NCBI GenBank assembly: GCA_023333565.1 | Contig: JAJKFH010003575.1 | Span: 186,001-250,000, forward strand | Reading direction: 5' to 3' | Length of the DNA stretch: 64,000 nucleotides | Source of the DNA: Puffinus mauretanicus | Taxonomy: Eukaryota; Chordata; Aves; Procellariiformes; Procellariidae | Shown here: positions 1 through 47,110 of the stretch, in pieces | Numbering within the stretch: the first letter of the stretch is position 1 | Layout of the letters: each line of letters starts with the position of its first letter | Program-made: the position numbers and the translations under genes | Notes under the pieces: model-generated | What the model saw: only the letters and a program-made list of their open reading frames with translations | What the model was told of the DNA's origin: nothing | The model's database searches: none

Positions 1-33466
<33,466 letters not shown>

Positions 33467-34902
33467 CCTTCCCCACCGGCCCTGGGAGGACAGGCAGAAC
33501 GGGAGTGAGACAGGGCAGGGTCTGGCCAGGGACACCCCATCCTCCTCCACAGCATCTGGGTGGCAGGACCAAGACATCGTGGCTGGAGACAGCCATCTCT
33601 ATCTCTGCCTTCTCCCAGATTTGGCTGTCCTACATCTCTAGACCCCACATTTATAGTCCCACAAAGCACCTCTGGCTCACTCCAGGAGGTAACAGTGTGC
33701 TCCATCACCAATTTGAACAGGCAGGGAAAATCCTGCATCCAAACAAGGAGAGATGGATGACTCCTCAAAGCTCAGGCATAGCTTGCAGATCCTCTGGACA
33801 CGGGACTGCCATTTCCCCCAGAGCTGGCCAAACACCACCAAAATGGGCACAGTAGGAAATGACAACTGGTGTCCTGCCTTTTAGTGAATTCGTAACTCAT
33901 TTGGGAAAAACACAGCCCTCGGAGGCAAAGGAGGAGAAGACATCCCCTGCAAGCTGGGTGTGCACAGGTTTTACGGGGGCTGAGCCCTACCCAGAGCACC
34001 CCCACCATGCAGCCTCGACTCACGGACATACATTTCATGATTTCATCAGAGACGCCAGTTTCTCAGTAGACTTTATATCAGCTCTGTTTTTAATTAAAAA
34101 AAGGCCTCCTGGCAGAGCGCCACGTGTTTCTGGATTAATTATTCTGTCTTGACAAGCGTCTAGCTTCCAGGGCAGAGACGCGAATTTAACAATTCAGAAG
34201 ACAGCAGGAAACCGTTGCCCAAACGCCCCCCAGAGAAAGCGCAGCACCTCTCCATCACCCCTGCCATTTGGTCACTGGGAACCAACCACTTTGGTCGGGT
34301 CCTCATCCCTCCACCCTGCAGGTCGAGTCACCTTGGTCCCACAGCAGGCAGAAGGGAAGGGGGTGCTCTACGTTGTTCCCGTTTACTAAATCGCAGACCT
34401 TCTTCCAAAGCTCCTTCCCTGAAGTTTCTCTGTATTTAGTTATAACAGCCACGTGCAATCCTTCTCTCCCCAAAACGGGATGTCCTGTTCAAACTGTTGA
34501 CCATTCCCTAGTCTGGAAACATCTAGTCTGGTTTCCTAAAGAAATGGGGGTTTGTGTGCCACATAATCCCAGCTGCAGTCTCCAGCACCACCCATGGTAA
34601 AATGAAGGGTGCCCCATCCAGCGGGCAGATGCATCCAACAAGCCTAAACCATCACTCCCAGTAGATGTATAGAAACCATATGCTTATTGTGGTGAACATC
34701 CACAGACACTTAAAATCATCACATGGGGTGGGACAAGGAAATTGCAATAAAGGCTAATTGGAAGCAGCTAATCTGTAAACAGCCAAAATCCCAGGGATTA
34801 TATGATCACTTACAGCTGGGCATCAATTTAGGAGCGGTGTCGCATCCCTTGTTAATGAATCGCTAGCATTAGCTGAAGGAAAGCTAAACCAATGCCCGTG
34901 CT

Positions 34903-35557
34903 GATCATAGAATCATAGAATCATAGAATCATTAAGGTTGGAAAAGACCTCTAAGATCATCGTGTCCAACCGTCAACCCAACACCACCATGCCCACTACA
35001 CCATGTCCCTAAGGGCCTCATCTACACGCCTTTTAAATACTTCCAGGGATGGGGACTCCACCACTTCCCTGGGCAGCCTGGTCCAAGGCCTGACCACTCT
35101 TTCAGGAAAGAAATTTTTCCTAATGTCCAATCTAAACCTCCCCTGGCACAACTTGAGGCCATTTCCTCTCGTCCTATCGCTGTTACTTGGGAGAAGAGAC
35201 CAACCCCCACCTCACTACAACCTCCTTTCAGGTAGTTGTAGAGAGTCGCGATGAGTCTCCCCTCAGCCTCCCTCTTCTCCAGGCTGAACACCCCCAGTTC
35301 CCTCAGCCGCTCCCCGTAGACTTGTGCTCCAGGACCCTTCACCAGCTTCGTTGCCCTCCTCTGGACACGCTCCAGCACCTCCATGTCCTTCTTGTAGTGA
35401 GGGGCCCAGAACTGAACACAGGATTCGAGGTGTGGCCTCACCAGTGCCCAGTACAGGGGCACGATCACCTCCCTGCTCCTGCTGGCCACACTATTTCTGA
35501 TACAGGCCAGGATGCCGATGGCCTTCTTGGCCACCTGAGCTCACTGCTGGCTCAATC
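34903..35557 (-). mobile_element. CR1 LINE 3' fragment with expanded tail
   Basis: The left end has three tandem ATCATAGA tail units before ATTAAGGTTGG. It runs to GCCACCTGAGCTCACTGCTG. The minus-strand frame is open for 170 codons but shifts frame within ORF2, so it is not intact coding sequence. Confidence 0.94.
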
Positions 35558-36144
35558 TCAGAGCAATCCTCCAAGAGCATCACCTGCCCAGCCAGCCTCC
35601 TCTCCTCTGGGAGAGAAGAAAACACTTCACTTCTGCAAAGCAGAAGAGCAAAGCATAGGTTTTAATTGACCGTATTTATCAGCCTGATTAGCAGCACAAG
35701 TGCTCATCACTCAGAGCTTAAGTGAACCCAAAATAACCCCCTTGTTGGCTGCTCCACAGGTCTCTGCTGCTGATGATCAGTTGCTAAAGCAGCTGGTGGG
35801 GTGCTTTGTGCCAGCCACCCACCTTCCTCCAAATCACCTAGCGCCTCATGCCCCAAGAGGCAGCGACCGCAAATAAATGTGCAAACGGGCAATTAGGCCT
35901 TTAATTAAACGGGGTTTGAACTGCAAGAAAGGCACCACCCTGGATGGACTGCATAGGATGGACTGGTGCAACAGGTAGATGCATCTCCCACGAGGAGACC
36001 ATTAGGACTGGATGGCCAACGACCCACCTGCCCCGACGTCTCTCTACTCCCATCTCCCTGATGTGGAGGAAGAACATAGCGAGCATTCAGCGACGATCCT
36101 CCAGGATTGTGGATTTGAGATTTTATAGTTTATAACTATGAAAA

Positions 36145-36226
36145 CGTCCCTGCTCATTGCAGGGGGGTTGGACTAGATGACCTTTAAAGGTCACCTTCCA
36201 ACCCAAACCATTCGATGATTCTATAA
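36145..36226 (+). mobile_element. CR1 LINE, very short 3' end, the only plus-strand copy seen
   Basis: Contains the CR1 3' terminal block GGGGGGTTGGACTAGATGAC, CTTTAAAGGTCACCTTCCAACC, and ends with ATTCGATGATTCTATA. The element's sense strand is plus, opposite to every other CR1 in the window. Confidence 0.85.
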
Positions 36227-39200
36227 CATCTTAGCTTGCAGGCCAAAGACAGGGAGAGCAGCTGCCTGCGTGGGGCCAGTTAAAAAAGTATTAATTCACA
36301 CAGGAGCCTTTGAAGGCAGCTCAGCAACGCTTGAGGTGCTGTGGTATAACGGGCTTACAGCGATGCTCATGAGATTTTCTCCTTGGCATGAGGACCAGTT
36401 CCCAGATGCTACAGAGGCCCAAGTGCATCACCTGCCCTCAGAAAAGCCTTAAAAATAAATGGCCCAATATCAAAACCTGAATAACACACCAGATGTACTC
36501 CTTGTAGAAAAGCAGGGAGCCTCACAGAGCAGCCAAGGAACGCACCCAGCAATCAAAACATGCAGCCACCCTGCTAAGAGGGCCAGAGACCCAACCAGCC
36601 TCCAGATCTCCAGCAGAAGAAGGGGGTGAAGGACAGGGGAGACGTCCCTAGGGAGGTTGTGGGGACATCTCGGCAGTGAATGAGCTCCTTTTGAGTGACC
36701 ATCAGGCAGGACTTTCACAGTGACAGCGCTCACTGCGACAGAGAGAGACAGGCAGTGCTGGGAGAGGACGGTTGGCAGCTGCCTTCTGCATGGATGCAAC
36801 TGAGAGAGAAGGATGCCGCTGCTAACTGAGACGCAAGATGAATTGCTCGGGCTGGTGCAGGAGCTGGGCTGACAGACGGGAAAGGACATTTCCATAGGAG
36901 GTTGTGCAGAAAGAACCAGCGAGATTTAGGAAGAGAGCCTGGAGAAGAGGGGAGGGAGGTCCGGTGCCTTTCTCAAAGCCACACTCAAGTTAAGGTGGGA
37001 GTTATGGGTTTGACGCAGGAGATGCTGGATGCCGCTCCGCAGGCTGTCCCGTGGCTGAGGGCTGGCACTTGGCTGCTCATTCATTAAATTCCTGCTCCTC
37101 CCCGGGCAGCTCTGCAACGACAGCTTGGAGCTGCGTTTTCCAACGACCCTTGCAATGCCAACTTCCACAAGTCACCCTGGGCAACATCCATCCCTATGAG
37201 AACAGGACCGTGGTCCTCTCGGCCAAGGAGCTCCAGCCTTTCTGCCATCCAAATTTGCCTGGGGGAAAAGGGCCAACTCCTTGCCCTGCTATCCCACCCC
37301 ACGGTGACTGTCACCTTGACAGCCATCTGTCCTCGCTGCGGGGCTGCTCTCACATGAGAGGGTGGAGATGGATTGGAGTTGCAAAAGAAATGCCAAGCAG
37401 AACGAGAAGGGATACTGCTCAGGATCATTTAAAAAAAAAAAACAAACAAACCAAAACCTTGCAAAACAATTAAAAACAAGGGCCAGGGGGAATGTTCTTC
37501 GGGCAGTGTTAAAATTCATTACTCCCTCTAATTTGCAGCATTTCATGCTTACCAGGCTGAACTTCAGATCTGCCACATTAAAATGCTCAAGGGCTGTCTA
37601 ATTACTCTTCGCCTTCTTGCACCAAGCTAGGATGCTCCAGGAGCACAAGAACTGGGCGTTTTCATGCCTGGTCCGAATTAACAACCCTACACTTGCACGT
37701 GCACGTGTCTCTGTGGGCAGGGAGCGGTATCCGAACTCACAACCCTCTTAGTAGAGCTAAAGTTTTGGAAACAGAGGTCTGAGCCCAACCTCAGACCAGC
37801 CACGAAGGAGTTAAACAGGAAACTATTTTATTCGAGGAAGGAGCCAGACGTATGACTCAGGGGTGTTGTGGACTCCCCCTTTCCACCTCCAGCATCGTCC
37901 AGGCGTTCGAGCTCCCGCCAGCTGGTAACGATTACGGCTCCGAGCACTGAAACGGGGAGAAGGATTGAAAGTGCTTGCGTTGGCCCGGACCAAATACTTG
38001 CTGAAAGGCTCTTCCTTCCTCTCCCACAAACCGCTTCCTCTCCCTCCCTTCCAGGTCGGAGGCTCCTGTACCACCACTAGCTGGCACGGGCTCACCACGC
38101 TCGCGTTATCGCAAGGCTGCACCCCCAGCCAGGAGCAAAGGGCTCCTTGCTCGTAGATCCTACAGCTGCCTGCCTCTAGATCAGACAAAACACTTTGTCC
38201 TTAAAGGACAGGATCTGCTGGCCTGTGTTCTCCAGCTCTGTTCTCACTGAGCACAAGGTATCTTTGACATCGCATCGCAAAGGCATAGCATCGGCCAAGA
38301 AGACAATGTAGGAACCAGGCATGCGGTTGCCCAAGCCCCAGCCAGGTGCAGTCCTATGGGGGCAACCTACAACACTGCAGCCTAATAGCAGGGTGTTCAG
38401 AGCAGCTGGGCTCTTTCCAAAAATGTTATTTAAATCATTTTTTCCAGTTTGGGTGTTTCTATTGACGGGCATGGGACAACGCTGGGGTTGCCCTCCCGTC
38501 TACCAACACAGAATTCCAGAGCTCTGGAGGAAACGCTGCCAACACAAGGACAGCTTTATACACCCTTTCTCCAGAACCCAGGGAAGATGCAGTTGAACCA
38601 TGAATCACTCCCTACACCAAACACGAGATAGGCGCTCCACACCTCTTGGCCACCATCTCTATGAACAAAAAAGCCTCAAGTCACAGGCTACAAAGTGACA
38701 GTCCATTGAAAGGCCATCAGGACCAGCAGCACATGGTCCACAGCAGGTCTGAGCTTCATTCCTAAAGCCCTTTCCTGCTCCCAGCTGTGCATCTACCACA
38801 GCTTTGCTTTGGACTTGATGTGGCATGGCCCGGAGCCAGCAGGACCGCGTAGCATCCTGCATTAGCAACATCTGCAAGGGCTGGAAGGTGAAGCCACACT
38901 GATGAAAATTAGAAAACAAGACATCATTTCTTCTCAAATTGACTGCGGTTAACCAGGGGAGCTAATTCCTGTGGGAAGTCATAGGTAGTTCATCTCCAGA
39001 TGTTTCTGAGCAGAGTTGGACGTCTTTCCAGGGTAGCTGCTTGAGCCAAAATGCATATTACTGAGCATTTACAGCGGTTACTTGCTGAAACAAAACTGTT
39101 GAAGAACGGAAGACTGAATGTCTCTTGTTGGCCTTTATCTCTTCCCTTCATCCAGTGATATCTCTGTTCTCATTTAAGAGCTAAAAACTCCATTAGGCTA

Positions 39201-42200
39201 AAGGTGAAACAACCATTTTATTCTTTACCATATCTATATCAAGCTCTGATTTTTGTCAACGATTTGCTGCAGCACAGCTGGGGTCTGACACACGGACACC
39301 TGAACACAGCACCTTTCAGCCAGAGGGTTAACCTTGTGTGCGTGCACACAGGGACAAGCTGCCCCCCTCAAAAACTCGGTGTAGTGGATTTAGTCTCAAA
39401 AAAGTCCTGATGGGGTTAAGGGCTGTTTGTTCAGGGTGAGTAAAGCCACTGCATCGATACGGCTTTTTGCAAGCACATAAGTATGGCCAATGATACCTCC
39501 CTGATGATACCTCCTCCTCTACGGAGTGGGAAAAAGCACCACTCTCCATCTGCAGGGATCCTGATCCCTTCTGCAAAGCACTCCAAGACCTATAAAGGTA
39601 CTGTCTAACAGCTGGCTATTACTGCAAAAACCTCAAGGAAAAAAGTCATCTTTCATTAAAAAGTGCATTTGCAGCACAGCCAGGGAAGGGGCCAGGGTCA
39701 CTCATCCTAGCAGAAAACGAGTGCAAGTGACTCTGTATCACCAAAGCAAGCTTGGCTGGCAACGCCTGCACAAAATCAACCGAAGATAAGATGTCACATT
39801 TGGAGGCTGTTTCCAGCAATGCACGGCGATTTTTATCATGCTTTCTTTATTTCCTCTGTTTTTTTTTTCCTCCAGAACATCGCTCCTTTGTTGCTTAACG
39901 GCAATAAGACGGTGCAGGGAGAAACGCAGCTGGCCAGTGCAAGTCTCCTTCTCCTGCTCTCCCCCAAGGCACAGGGCCACGTGAGCACCAGGCAAACACC
40001 ACGGGCAAGGAAAAAGCAAAACCAAAGCTCAGAGGTTTGCAACTGATGGGGGCATCACTTGCCACCCTGTTCACTGGCACCTTGCACCCATGAGCAGACC
40101 CCGACAAGCCCCTCGCTGAGAAAGGACTGATGGGTTTGCATGGAGATGCAGCGTTCAATCTGTTTTTTCCTGGGAAGGCTGGGGTTAACGGGAGGGTCTG
40201 GGCATTCCTGGATGCCCGTCAGTTGGGTGTGATGGCCAGGAGCTCCCTTTCGCTTGGATAACTCACACCGGGACGCCTTTGGCCTCGGGAGTTCCTCATT
40301 CCTTGCAGATATGAGTCACCGTTTTGCAAACAGAGTCGATGTTGGAGCTGCAGGAAGAAAGGGCAGCCCTGCACCGTAAACACCCCAATAACCCTGCGTT
40401 GGCGGCAAGCTCTGCCCGGCAAGAGCACTGCACACAAAATGCGTTTGTGGCACCAGCCAGACCGGCCCTTCTGCTCAACACAGACGTTAAGGTCAGATGG
40501 GACCAGGCATCCTGGCACAGGCAGGAGAGACAGACTCAAAGCAAAGCTGGTGGCAGCATCCCCCACTGGACTGGGAAATGCAGGAGGCTGGAAAGACGCA
40601 GGACTAGCAGGGACAGGGGTGGAAGAAAAGCCAAAGGAGATGGCAGAAGGGCAGACCCAAAAGCAGTGGGAAGAGGGAGGCTAACGTGCCACCAAGCTGC
40701 CAGCCTTGGCTGAGGAGCTGAAGATATTCGCCACTCTGGGTCCAGCTCACCCCAACCCACTCATGGTTTGGGGAGAACATAGAAGCTCAGTTCTGGGTAC
40801 CCCCCAACCCATCCCCAGGTGCTCTTCAAACCCTGAGCCAGCCTTACCGCGGCAGACACAGGTTACAGTAGGCTTGTTCCCCAGGCCACAGCAGAGTTAA
40901 AAACCCTGGTAGATCAGCCGAGGTTGCAGGACAAGCACTGAAAGGTGAATTAATGGGCTTTGCCAATGCCCAGCCCCTAGAGACAGCCATCGCTTCGCTA
41001 ACCCTCCACCCCCCAGCACACCAGCCCTGACCCTGGTTAATAATTGCAAGGAGCAGCACAGAGCACCAGCAACAGCGAAGCGCTCCTGAGCTCACCCAGG
41101 AGCCCTGGGGCTTCCCAAAAAAAACCTTGCTGCCGGCAGGAACCTTCTCCAAGGCTCCCTCAGGTTTATATACAGCAGCCCAAACCAGGATGGAGTAGCA
41201 CGGGGACGTGGGGCTGGTCTCACCTCGCAAGGTCGAGGTTCAAACATGGCATTGCTCACACAGAGCAGGTTTTCAGGCATTGGAGCAATACAGCTTAGGA
41301 AAAACAGAGTCGTGCATGCAGAATAGAGCCACCTCTATCTCTGGTCATCCGGCCACGTGGCCCTTGCTTATCCCAAGAGGGCTGTCACCCCACACGTGCA
41401 TCGGGTTGAACGCAGACCACCCACCCCACGAGGTTACAGGAGTGCTGTGACCTTCTCAGCATCCATTTTGATCACCGTTGGTTAAAAAAAAAAAAAAAGA
41501 AAACAAAAGGATGCTATCTTTGTAGGAGTGGAGTGAACATGTATTTCTATTATTTATTCAGGGCTTCTAATTGAACGTCTGGACCAGCTTCTTTTAAATC
41601 CGGTCACACTGACTCCACTGGAAGCCTTGCACCACATCAATACACTCACACTGGTTTTCTTGCCAGCTGGGCAAAAACATTATGGTCTGTACCTCTGTGA
41701 CGTGGCTAGAGGGAAGGACAGAAGAGTCACAGGGCATTGCTTGAGGTAGTCTAGAGAGCCTTTTTCTTGGGCATTATGGGTCACAGAGATGCTTCGTTAA
41801 GAGGTTTGGGTAATTGGAAAATTCATTCAGGAAACTCATCATTAGCACAGATAAAATGCAGCACGTCTCCATGCAAATGCTCTGCCTTCAATAGCTTCTG
41901 CAGCCTCTGGGATAATTAAAGCAATTGAACTTCAAAAGACGCGGAGACGCGTGCCCAAGGAGCAGAAGAGAACGGGGCTGCAGCTACTCTGGAGGAGACT
42001 GAATTGAGGCAGCTGGATCCTACAAGATGGTCCCTCCCAGACTAGCTGTGCTGTTTGCCCCTCCGGCTGATCCAAAGCATCCCTCCTGGAGCTTCAGCCC
42101 AGATCACACCATAACACCAAGACCGTCCCCAGGGCTACGGGTTTCTTCTCTCTCCCTCACCTTCACCCCTTGGTGCAGGCAGAACCCAAAACTTTGTCCT

Positions 42201-44148
42201 CTTGGAGACCTGGAGATACAACCAAGTCCTTCAGGTCTCCTCTTGAGAGACTCCTGGCCACACCAGAAATGTGTCCCTTGACCTGCTCCTGTTCAAACCG
42301 AGCAGGACCCAAACATCACCTGCAATTTCAGCCAACGAAGGCTCTGACATCAGGCTCCACACCCCAAACTTTGCCCCAACCCTACAACTCCTGGCCCCAC
42401 GTCAGGACTCAAACCTCTACCAAGACAACATCTCCCAGTTTTGGCTAATAAACAGTTGTAGTATTTTCTCTTTGCCAGACCTAGACCTGAATAAAAGCAC
42501 CGAGGCACTCTGCTCCTTGTCCTCCTCCAACTTGGTACCTCCATTTTCATTTTCCCCTTTCACAGGCTCTTAACCCCCTTGCCAGCCCCTTCCTGAGCCC
42601 CACGTCCTATCAATCCCATAGCCACAACAGCAAATATCCAAACCGCACCTGGGTACTGCCTGACTTCAGAACATTCCCCTTGGCTGCAAAACCTTCAGGC
42701 TGGGCCAGCAAGATCTACCATTTTTTGATTTTACCTCCTTTTCCCTCCCTGTCTTTCATGAGCCTTTTCTGCCTGGGACTCTTCTAAAGCATCACCCTCC
42801 CGGGGCTGCCCCTCAGGGACATCCCCCAGAGGCCGGGATTACAGGCAGCAGCATCAGGAGAGACCCTACACACACAGAATAAAAACCAGCCATCCACCCA
42901 GGTCAAAAGATTTCTTCCAGGTGAGGATTTCTCTTCTTTTGAAGACCTCTTGCTCTGCTGCAGCCCAGCACGGCTGGTGCTTGCTTCTGCTGCCGTGCCC
43001 GGTAGCAGGATCCATCACCCCTGCTCTCATGCCAGCAAAAATATCTGCCACCGCTCCGATACCTGTCTGGAAACTGCCCAAAGTCGGGCAGGAGGTGGCT
43101 CAGGACATGTTATTACCGCACGGTTAGCGGCAAGCGGGAGAGCACGGGCTGAGCACAGGGCTCTGGGATGGGGATTAAGCCCCTGCCTCCTCTCCCAGCA
43201 GGTATCCTGCTGGAAATCCTTGCTCATATCTCTTTAGATATCATGCTGCAGCAGCCCTGAGCTGGAGCTCAGAGTTTCACTTCCCCGCATGGGACAGAAC
43301 CCTGCTGCAGCCCCGCGTTAGACGCAATAAATCACGGCTCTCCTGCTCCTGCATGAAGACCTGCCAGGCAGGCAAAGGCAAGACTTGTCGGGCAAGCAGG
43401 CAACGGACACCATCCCCATGCAACGCCCACGCAGCAGCGGGTGGCCCGGCTCCGTGCAAAAGCAGAATTTGCAGCTGCATCTTTTACCAATGCAAGAACT
43501 TCCCTTTGCTCAGCAGAGAAATCACCTCCCTTAATCATCCCGGAGCAATCTTTACAGTATTTACACATGCTCAGACAACTGGTAGGACCAGCTCTGCAAG
43601 GCTGTTGGAGCAGCAAGCGTGCAAATACTTTGTAGGAAGCTCTTGCTTACCAGGGTGTGGCTTGCAAAAAATAAAACTCCAAACTCTGAGCAACAAACAG
43701 GCGTTTTTCCTTCTTCTTTATAAGGGGAAGGGGGGCAATGGTGGAACAACTCGGGACAGGCTGCAAAGGGATGGAGTCAACCAGAGTCATCTGCATCCTG
43801 CACCAGTGAGCCAGGGAACCTCAAACCAGTAGAAATGCAAATGTAAGCTGGGACGGAGGGTGCTCGCTGCAAGGGAGGGATGTGTTTTCTCACCCAGGGA
43901 ATTCACTGTATGAATTATCTGGAGATAGAACAAAAAAAACCCAGGAACAACAACAAAAACACAGTGCGGGGAAAAGCATCTTGGTTTAAGGAAAGGCCAG
44001 GCAAGGAGAAAAGCTGGAGCCTCTGATCACCCGATGATCAGAGAGACCTGCTGCCCGTCATGTTTTAACTCTGGAGAAAGCAATATTACGTGTCCCTTTC
44101 CCCGATGGTCAAAGCGAAGCCCTGCCCTGGGCTGCTGCAGCCGTATTT

Positions 44149-44920
44149 CATAGAATCATAGAATCAGTAAGGTTGGAAAAGACCTCTAAGATCATCGAGT
44201 CCAACCGTCAACCCAACACCACCATGCCCACTAAACCATGTCCCTAAGGGCCTCATCTCCACATCTTTTAAATACTTCCAGGGATGGGGACTCCACCACT
44301 GCCCTGGGCAGCCTGTTCCAAGGCCTGACCACTCTTTCAGGAAAGAAATTTCTCTAATGTCCAATCTAAACCTCCCCTGGCACAACTTGAGGCCATTTCC
44401 TCTCGTCCTATCGCTGTTACTTGGGAGAAGAGACCAACCCCCACCTCGCTACAACCTCCTTTCAGGGAGTTGTAGAGTGCGATGAGGTCTCCCCTCAGCC
44501 TCCTCTTCTCCAGGCTAAACACCCCCAGTTCCCTCAGCCGCTCCCATCAGACTTGTGCTCCAGGCCCTTCACCAGCTTCGTTGCCCTCCTCTGGACACGC
44601 TCCAGCACCTCCATGTCCTTCTTCTTGTAGTGAGGGGCCCAAAACTGAACACAGGATTCGAGGTGCGCCTCACCAGTGCCCAGTACAGGGGCACGGGTCA
44701 CCTCCCTGCTCCTGCTGGCCACACTATTTCTGATACAGGCCAGGATGCCATTGGCCTTCTTGGCCACCTGGGCACACTGCCGGCTCATGTTCAGCCGGCT
44801 GTCAGTCACCACCCCCAGGTCCTTTTCCTCCGGGCACTTTCCAGCCACTCTTCCCCAAGCCTGTAGCGTTGTCTGGGTTGTTGTGGCCGAAGTGCAGGAC
44901 CCGGCACTTGGTCCGTTATG
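44149..44920 (-). mobile_element. CR1 LINE 3' fragment, longest copy (about 770 bp)
   Basis: Begins CATAGAATCATAGAATCAGT and continues through the ORF2 end to ACACTATTTCTGATACAGGC, CCCCAGGTCCTTTTCCTCCG and the GTGCAGGACCCGGCACTTGG block. Several indels break the reading frame. Confidence 0.95.
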
Positions 44921-46569
44921 GCCAGATTACAGGTTAAACCTCAAAGCAATGGAACAGGGCTGCAGCCTCCCTCATCCGAGGATGAGCTCCAGCCAGCCAG
45001 GGAGATGATTTGCCCGATAAGCTAAGGAGGTACCTGCAGGGTGGGGAGAAGAAACTCTCTCCCACGTATCATTTCAGAGCTCCCCATTAAGGTTTTCCAG
45101 CCTCCCAGCGTTAAGCTGCTTGGGGTGCTTTACAGTCCCCTCTCCCCTTAACCTACGTCCACGACCGATTGAAATCACAGAGAGAGCAGAGATGATGCTC
45201 AGATGGACGGCGGGAGGATTAAAACTCATCATTTTTGCACAAGGGCAAACCAAGGGGCAGGGAGCGCTCTTCTGTGCCGGAAAAGTATTTTAAGGTAAAA
45301 TGCATCAAAACCTTGTTGAATTGGGACATACCTCCTAGAGTACATGAAAGCTGCCTACGCGAGCAGGCGGGGGGTGAGGAGCTCAGTCCAGCCCCCTCTG
45401 AAGGGCTGGATCAGGCCCAAAGGAGCCGGTTCTCTGCTGCAAACCCCGCGGGCTCCCGGCACGGCTTTGCAGGGGTATCAACCGTCACGTCTCCAGCGCA
45501 GGAGGATCCCCAAAGCATGAAGATCTGCAATATTGGCTGAAAACTAATGCATCATGCAGAAAGGCAAAAGCTTCCTGGTCCCAGAGTGCGGAGCAGAAAG
45601 GATTTTTTTCCCCAGAGGGGATGAAAAACTCAATGGCAACCATTCCTATTCCCACCATGACCTCAAGAAGTTACCCCTATATTAAGGCACCAGCATGGGG
45701 GTCTCTTCTACAGCGTAAGCCAATTTAGCAGGAATAACCCAGGGATGAAAAGGCGCCATGGTGTGAAGGGAAGAGCTGAGAGCAGGGGAAGGGTTAATGT
45801 TGCAGCCAGACAGATGTTCGAGTGGTGAAAAAAGCAGCCCCCATGAAGCCAATGGGTCCGTGTCCATTTTCTGCACTGCCCAGAGCCTGGCCCTTTCTCC
45901 CCGGGTAATCAACTGGAAGTGAGCAGAGCCGGAGTAATCGCCGTACCTCATTCCCCATCCACGATGCCGCCCACGGGGCCGGGAGATCGAGGACCACCGC
46001 CTGGCCTGAAGCAGGTCCAAGCAAGCCCATCGTTGAGCCTTTGTGCTCCACAAGCAGCTCAGAAGAGCAGGTGAAGGCTCAGGCATGAAGACATCAGCAA
46101 ACAAACGGTACTCGAGTGTGTCCCATGACACCAGGGCATGAGCAAAGGACGATGGACGCCTCTCTATGGGCTGAAACCCTCCTGCAACTATGGAGGAGGT
46201 TTCACCTCTGGACATCCGCAGAGAAAGGAGTGGACACCTCTAGAGGCTAGTGAGGAGGAGGAGGGAGAGTGCCTCATCCCAGCCTTCAAGGCACAGCTGC
46301 ATCTTTCTCATTCTCCATGTATTAACCTGCTGCTGCCCTGCTTGGGGGAAGCGTTAGGAGAGGGGCCTTGGCACCTCTGGACCAGCCAAAATTATCCGGT
46401 AACGAATGCACAAGCGTGAGCAGATTTAGAGGATGCACCCGTTCTTAGTATCATCATACCCCAGCACAAACGCTGTCTAAATCTCCTCTTGGGATCAGAT
46501 CCAAAGCCTTCTTAAAGCATCAATGCTTTGTTATTAATCTGTGCTGCAACCCGGGAAGGGAGAGCTGGA

Positions 46570-46594
46570 TTTTTTTTTCTTTTTTTTTTTTTTT
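46570..46594. repeat. Poly-T tract
   Basis: About 25 bases of T broken once by C, in intron 1. No SINE or LINE body adjoins it. Confidence 0.9.
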
Positions 46595-46799
46595 GAGGCA
46601 TAATCAAAGACAAAAAATTATCTCGGTGACATGGCTGGACTTCATCTGCTTCACATCTGGTCTGGTGGAGAGACCCGCTTGGCTAAGACAGCCCTTCCCA
46701 AAGGAGATTCCAGGACAAGGTGTCTGGACCAGACAGTCCTTGCCTCCTACCTCGACAAGCCCCAAATCCTCTTTATATCACAGTCAAGCACCTAAGAAG

Positions 46800-47110
46800 A
46801 GAGGTGATGTGCCCTAATGAATACTCTCTTACCCTCCTCCGATGGGATGCAGTTCCACAGCCTCTAGAGAAGCCTCCCAAGCTAAACTGAATGAATTCAC
46901 ACCCATTTGTCCCCACACCAACACTCTCCTCCAGTTTAAATAGCTCTTCTGCCTCCCTGGTGTTCACCCCTTGGGTGTATTTATAGGCAGCAAGCACATC
47001 TCCTCTCCGCTTTTGTTTCGCTGGGCTTTTATAGCCTCCCGTATAAGAGCTCTCCATCCCTCTGATCAGCCTCACAGCCCTGTTTCCCTGCACCTGCTCC
47101 AGGCTGAGTT
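46800..47110 (-). mobile_element. Degenerate LINE remnant, CR1/L3-like
   Basis: The minus-strand translation keeps the outline of a LINE ORF2 C-terminus (NRAVRLIRGMES, KRRGDVLAAYKYTQG, then a decayed tail), comparable to the [13 protein letters not shown] and [14 protein letters not shown] motifs of the young copies. The nucleotide match to the other CR1 copies is weak. It could be an older CR1 or another avian/reptilian LINE clade. Confidence 0.5.

Noticed and set aside
33467..33577. In-frame N-terminal extension of CAPN5 upstream of the MFSSVKPY start
   Set aside because: It lies across the splice acceptor at 33482-33483, so it is intronic; the family protein starts at MFSxVKPY.
41871..41878. 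Octamer ATGCAAAT here and at several other places
   Set aside because: Seen about four times in 64 kb, close to chance expectation for an 8-mer on two strands; kept only where it sits in an ATTA cluster.
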